Part shown: piece after piece, positions 62,467 through 64,000 of the stretch
Numbering within the stretch: the stretch's first letter is position 1
Layout of the letters: each line of letters opens with the position of its first letter
The notes under the pieces: model-generated
What the model was told of the DNA's origin: nothing
What the model saw: only the letters and a program-made list of their open reading frames with translations
The model's database searches: none
Source of the DNA: Bin87 sp965221295
GTDB taxonomy: Bacteria > Chloroflexota > Dehalococcoidia > Lucifugimonadales > UBA3495
DNA length: 64,000 nucleotides
Assembly: GCA_965221295.1 (NCBI GenBank)
Contig: OZ244879.1
Coordinates: 2,480,001-2,544,000, forward strand
Reading direction: 5' to 3'
Translations under genes and position numbers: made by a program

Positions 62467-62511
62467 AATCGCGACGATCTCCTTGCATTTATGGTTAGGC
62501 GCGCCCGCCGC

Positions 62512-63039
62512 CTACGGGTTGATTACCTGGCTGCGGTTCTGCACGATGAACGCTTCGCGCCGCTCCAGATAGTCAGACACCAAGTTGACCAGCGCCTGCG
62601 GACGGTCGGCGGCGATGTCGTGGCCGGCGGCGTAGACGAACGCGATGTTGCAGTTGGGAATACGCTGGCGGTATACGCTGGCCGCGTCGGGCTGTACTGA
62701 CTGATCCTCCTGGCCAAAGACCACCAGCGTGGGACACTGCACGTCAGCCAGGCGCGCTTCCAACTCTGCGGCCTCGCCGTTGGCATCGCCGGCGGTGGGC
62801 CTGATGGCGGTGGGCGATACCAGCGTCAGTACTGCGACGCTTTCGGGTTCAGCCAGGGCGTGGCGCAGCGCGACGCTGGCGCCGTCGGATACTCCCAGCA
62901 GGCCGTAAGGTTCCGTTGCGCTGGCGGGGATGGACTCCGCAATCTGCCAACGGTCAGCCAGGCCATCCCGAAGAGGCTGGGACCGCGCGGCTCCGCCGTC
63001 GATCAGCACTAAGGCGCTGGGGCCCGGTGATGCCGCCAT
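62512..63039 (-). CDS. Small alpha/beta hydrolase
   Basis: 175 residues, shorter than usual (about 250) because the cap region is minimal. Nucleophile elbow G-V-S-D-G-A-S, Asp-containing strand L-V-V-F-G-Q-E-D-Q-S-V and His in A-A-G-H-D-I-A give a plausible triad. It begins 3 bp after the LLM oxidoreductase stop, so the two are translated together and may act on the same substrate. Confidence 0.75.
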   Translation of the reverse strand: MAASPGPSALVLIDGGAARSQPLRDGLADRWQIAESIPASATEPYGLLGVSDGASVALRHALAEPESVAVLTLVSPTAIRPTAGDANGEAAELEARLADVQCPTLVVFGQEDQSVQPDAASVYRQRIPNCNIAFVYAAGHDIAADRPQALVNLVSDYLERREAFIVQNRSQVINP

Positions 63040-63042
63040 GGA

Positions 63043-64000
63043 TCACAGCTCCTTGAGTCGCGGTAGCACTTCCCGACCGAACAGGTCGATCTCCCGCATC
63101 ACGTCGGCGTGGTCGAGGCTGGGTTGCTGGAAGAACAGGTCGATGACCCCGATGCCGCAACGATCGTGGTATGCCTTGATCTCGTTGAACACCTTGTCGG
63201 GGCCGCCGACGAAGGTGAGGCCGGGCGCGCCGCCCACGACGTCACCGCTGGCGTTGCCGGCGAATACGTTGCCGTAGTCCACCTCCCGGCCGGCGCGGGA
63301 GGCTTGGATGACCTGAGAAACGGAAGAACGCAGAGCCATGCCGGGAGCGCGTCCCTGGTCGGTCTGGCGGTCAAACCACTTCTGCGCCAACGCGTCGGTT
63401 TCGGCCAAGTAGATGCTACCGCGAAAGACCAGTTGATCGGGTTGGGGTTGCCAACCGTTTTCCTCGCACCAGCCGTGGTACTTGTCGGTGATGCGGCCCG
63501 TATCCTCCACAGGGATGAAGGATACCCCTAGGCCGAGCTGCCGCTCCGCGGCGTAACGCACGGAGTCATCGCTACGGGTGGCTACCAACGCCGTTGGGAA
63601 GGGCCGCTGCACCGGCCGGGGCCAAACCGCGACGGTACGGTACTGGTAGTACTGCCCTTCCCAAGAGAACGGTTCCGGCTCGGTCATGGCCTTGAGAATG
63701 AGGTCCATGCCCTCCAGCAACCGGCCCCGCCCTTCGGCAGGATTGACGCCGTACACCTGATCCTCATTGGGGGTGCCGCGCAGAAACCCCATGACGAGGC
63801 GGCCATTGCTGAGGTTGTCTAGCAGGGTTAGCTCCTCGGCGGCGCGCACCGGATTATTCAGGGGTAGCAGGGGTCCAAGCATGGCGATCTTGACCGATTT
63901 GCACCGTTCGGCGACAGCGGCGGCCACCACCGCCGGCGTACCCGTGGCGATGCGCCCGGAGTAGTGGTGTTCAGAGAAGCTGACCCATTCGAACCCCATC
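63043..64000 (-). CDS. LLM-class flavin-dependent monooxygenase (N-terminus cut by window edge)
   Basis: At least 318 residues. G-F-E-W-V-S-F-S-E-H-H-Y, P-L-L-P-L-N-N-P-V-R-A-A-E-E and G-R-L-V-M-G-F-L-R-G-T identify a luciferase-like FMN monooxygenase. The usual 30-40 N-terminal residues would lie beyond position 64000, so the internal Met at 63999 is unlikely to be the start. Such FMNOs are expanded in SAR202-type Chloroflexota (established for that group). Coupled to the downstream alpha/beta hydrolase. Confidence 0.88.
   Translation of the reverse strand, partial: MGFEWVSFSEHHYSGRIATGTPAVVAAAVAERCKSVKIAMLGPLLPLNNPVRAAEELTLLDNLSNGRLVMGFLRGTPNEDQVYGVNPAEGRGRLLEGMDLILKAMTEPEPFSWEGQYYQYRTVAVWPRPVQRPFPTALVATRSDDSVRYAAERQLGLGVSFIPVEDTGRITDKYHGWCEENGWQPQPDQLVFRGSIYLAETDALAQKWFDRQTDQGRAPGMALRSSVSQVIQASRAGREVDYGNVFAGNASGDVVGGAPGLTFVGGPDKVFNEIKAYHDRCGIGVIDLFFQQPSLDHADVMREIDLFGREVLPRLKEL

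Overview
This is a 64-kb window of high-GC bacterial chromosome with tightly packed operons. No 16S gene or other decisive phylogenetic marker is present. The gene set points to a Dehalococcoidia/SAR202-like Chloroflexota bacterium or a close relative (inference). Supporting content is two luciferase-type flavin/F420 oxidoreductases, a coxMSL-type molybdenum hydroxylase, tandem LigB-type dioxygenases, a GMC oxidoreductase, an epoxide hydrolase, amidohydrolase and alpha/beta-hydrolase genes, a split transketolase and an oligopeptide ABC operon. This looks like an oxidative scavenger of organic matter.

Layout. 1-3967 (+): class II aldolase (5' end cut), SDR-like protein, nucleoside hydrolase and phosphodiesterase. 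4258-4348 (-): tRNA-Ser(TGA). 4566-8683 (-): DUF1800, DUF1501, NHL-propeller and a small unknown gene behind a strong promoter. 8772-10694 (+): two His-rich exported proteins. 10771-13908 (-): citrate synthase and split transketolase. 14008-16933 (+): amidohydrolase, then an overlapping mug-thpR-alkA set. 17042-18367 (-): ffh. 18576-21595 (+): sbcC and a flavin-binding protein. 21617-25355 (-): coxM-coxS-coxL. 25725-27809 (-): a three-domain fusion. 28117-33312 (-): GYD protein, thiD, ileS, mutM. 33468-34310 (+): LLM oxidoreductase. 34695-42134 (+): oligopeptide ABC transporter operon with a duplicated, eroded permease. 42581-49544 (-): long run of PQQ-propeller protein, selenoprotein, its partner, DUF2071, translin-like, ThiE and two FmdB zinc ribbons. 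49706-51908 (+): two LigB paralogues. 52015-56126: epoxide hydrolase, alpha/beta hydrolase, GMC oxidoreductase. 56268-57112: four-copy palindromic repeat array. 57217-64000: gamma-glutamyltransferase, MFS exporter, MetX-like hydrolase, an unknown gene, a hydrolase and a partial LLM oxidoreductase.

Two features stand out. The first is one continuous polypeptide (25725-27809) joining a DapA-type aldolase, an MfnB-type furan-phosphate synthase with its active-site lysines, and a TusA-like domain with its cysteine. The second is a probable selenoprotein (44546-45109) of the UGSC type. Ordinary gene calling would break it at an in-frame TGA. That codon sits in the motif D-U-G-G-C and is followed by a hairpin at SECIS distance. 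It lies next to a conserved partner gene. Other notable points are in-frame minisatellites (15-nt in a DUF2071 gene, 69-nt in a PQQ-propeller gene), an EF-hand-like loop in a DppC permease, and a remnant of a lost substrate-binding protein beside a decayed DppC copy.
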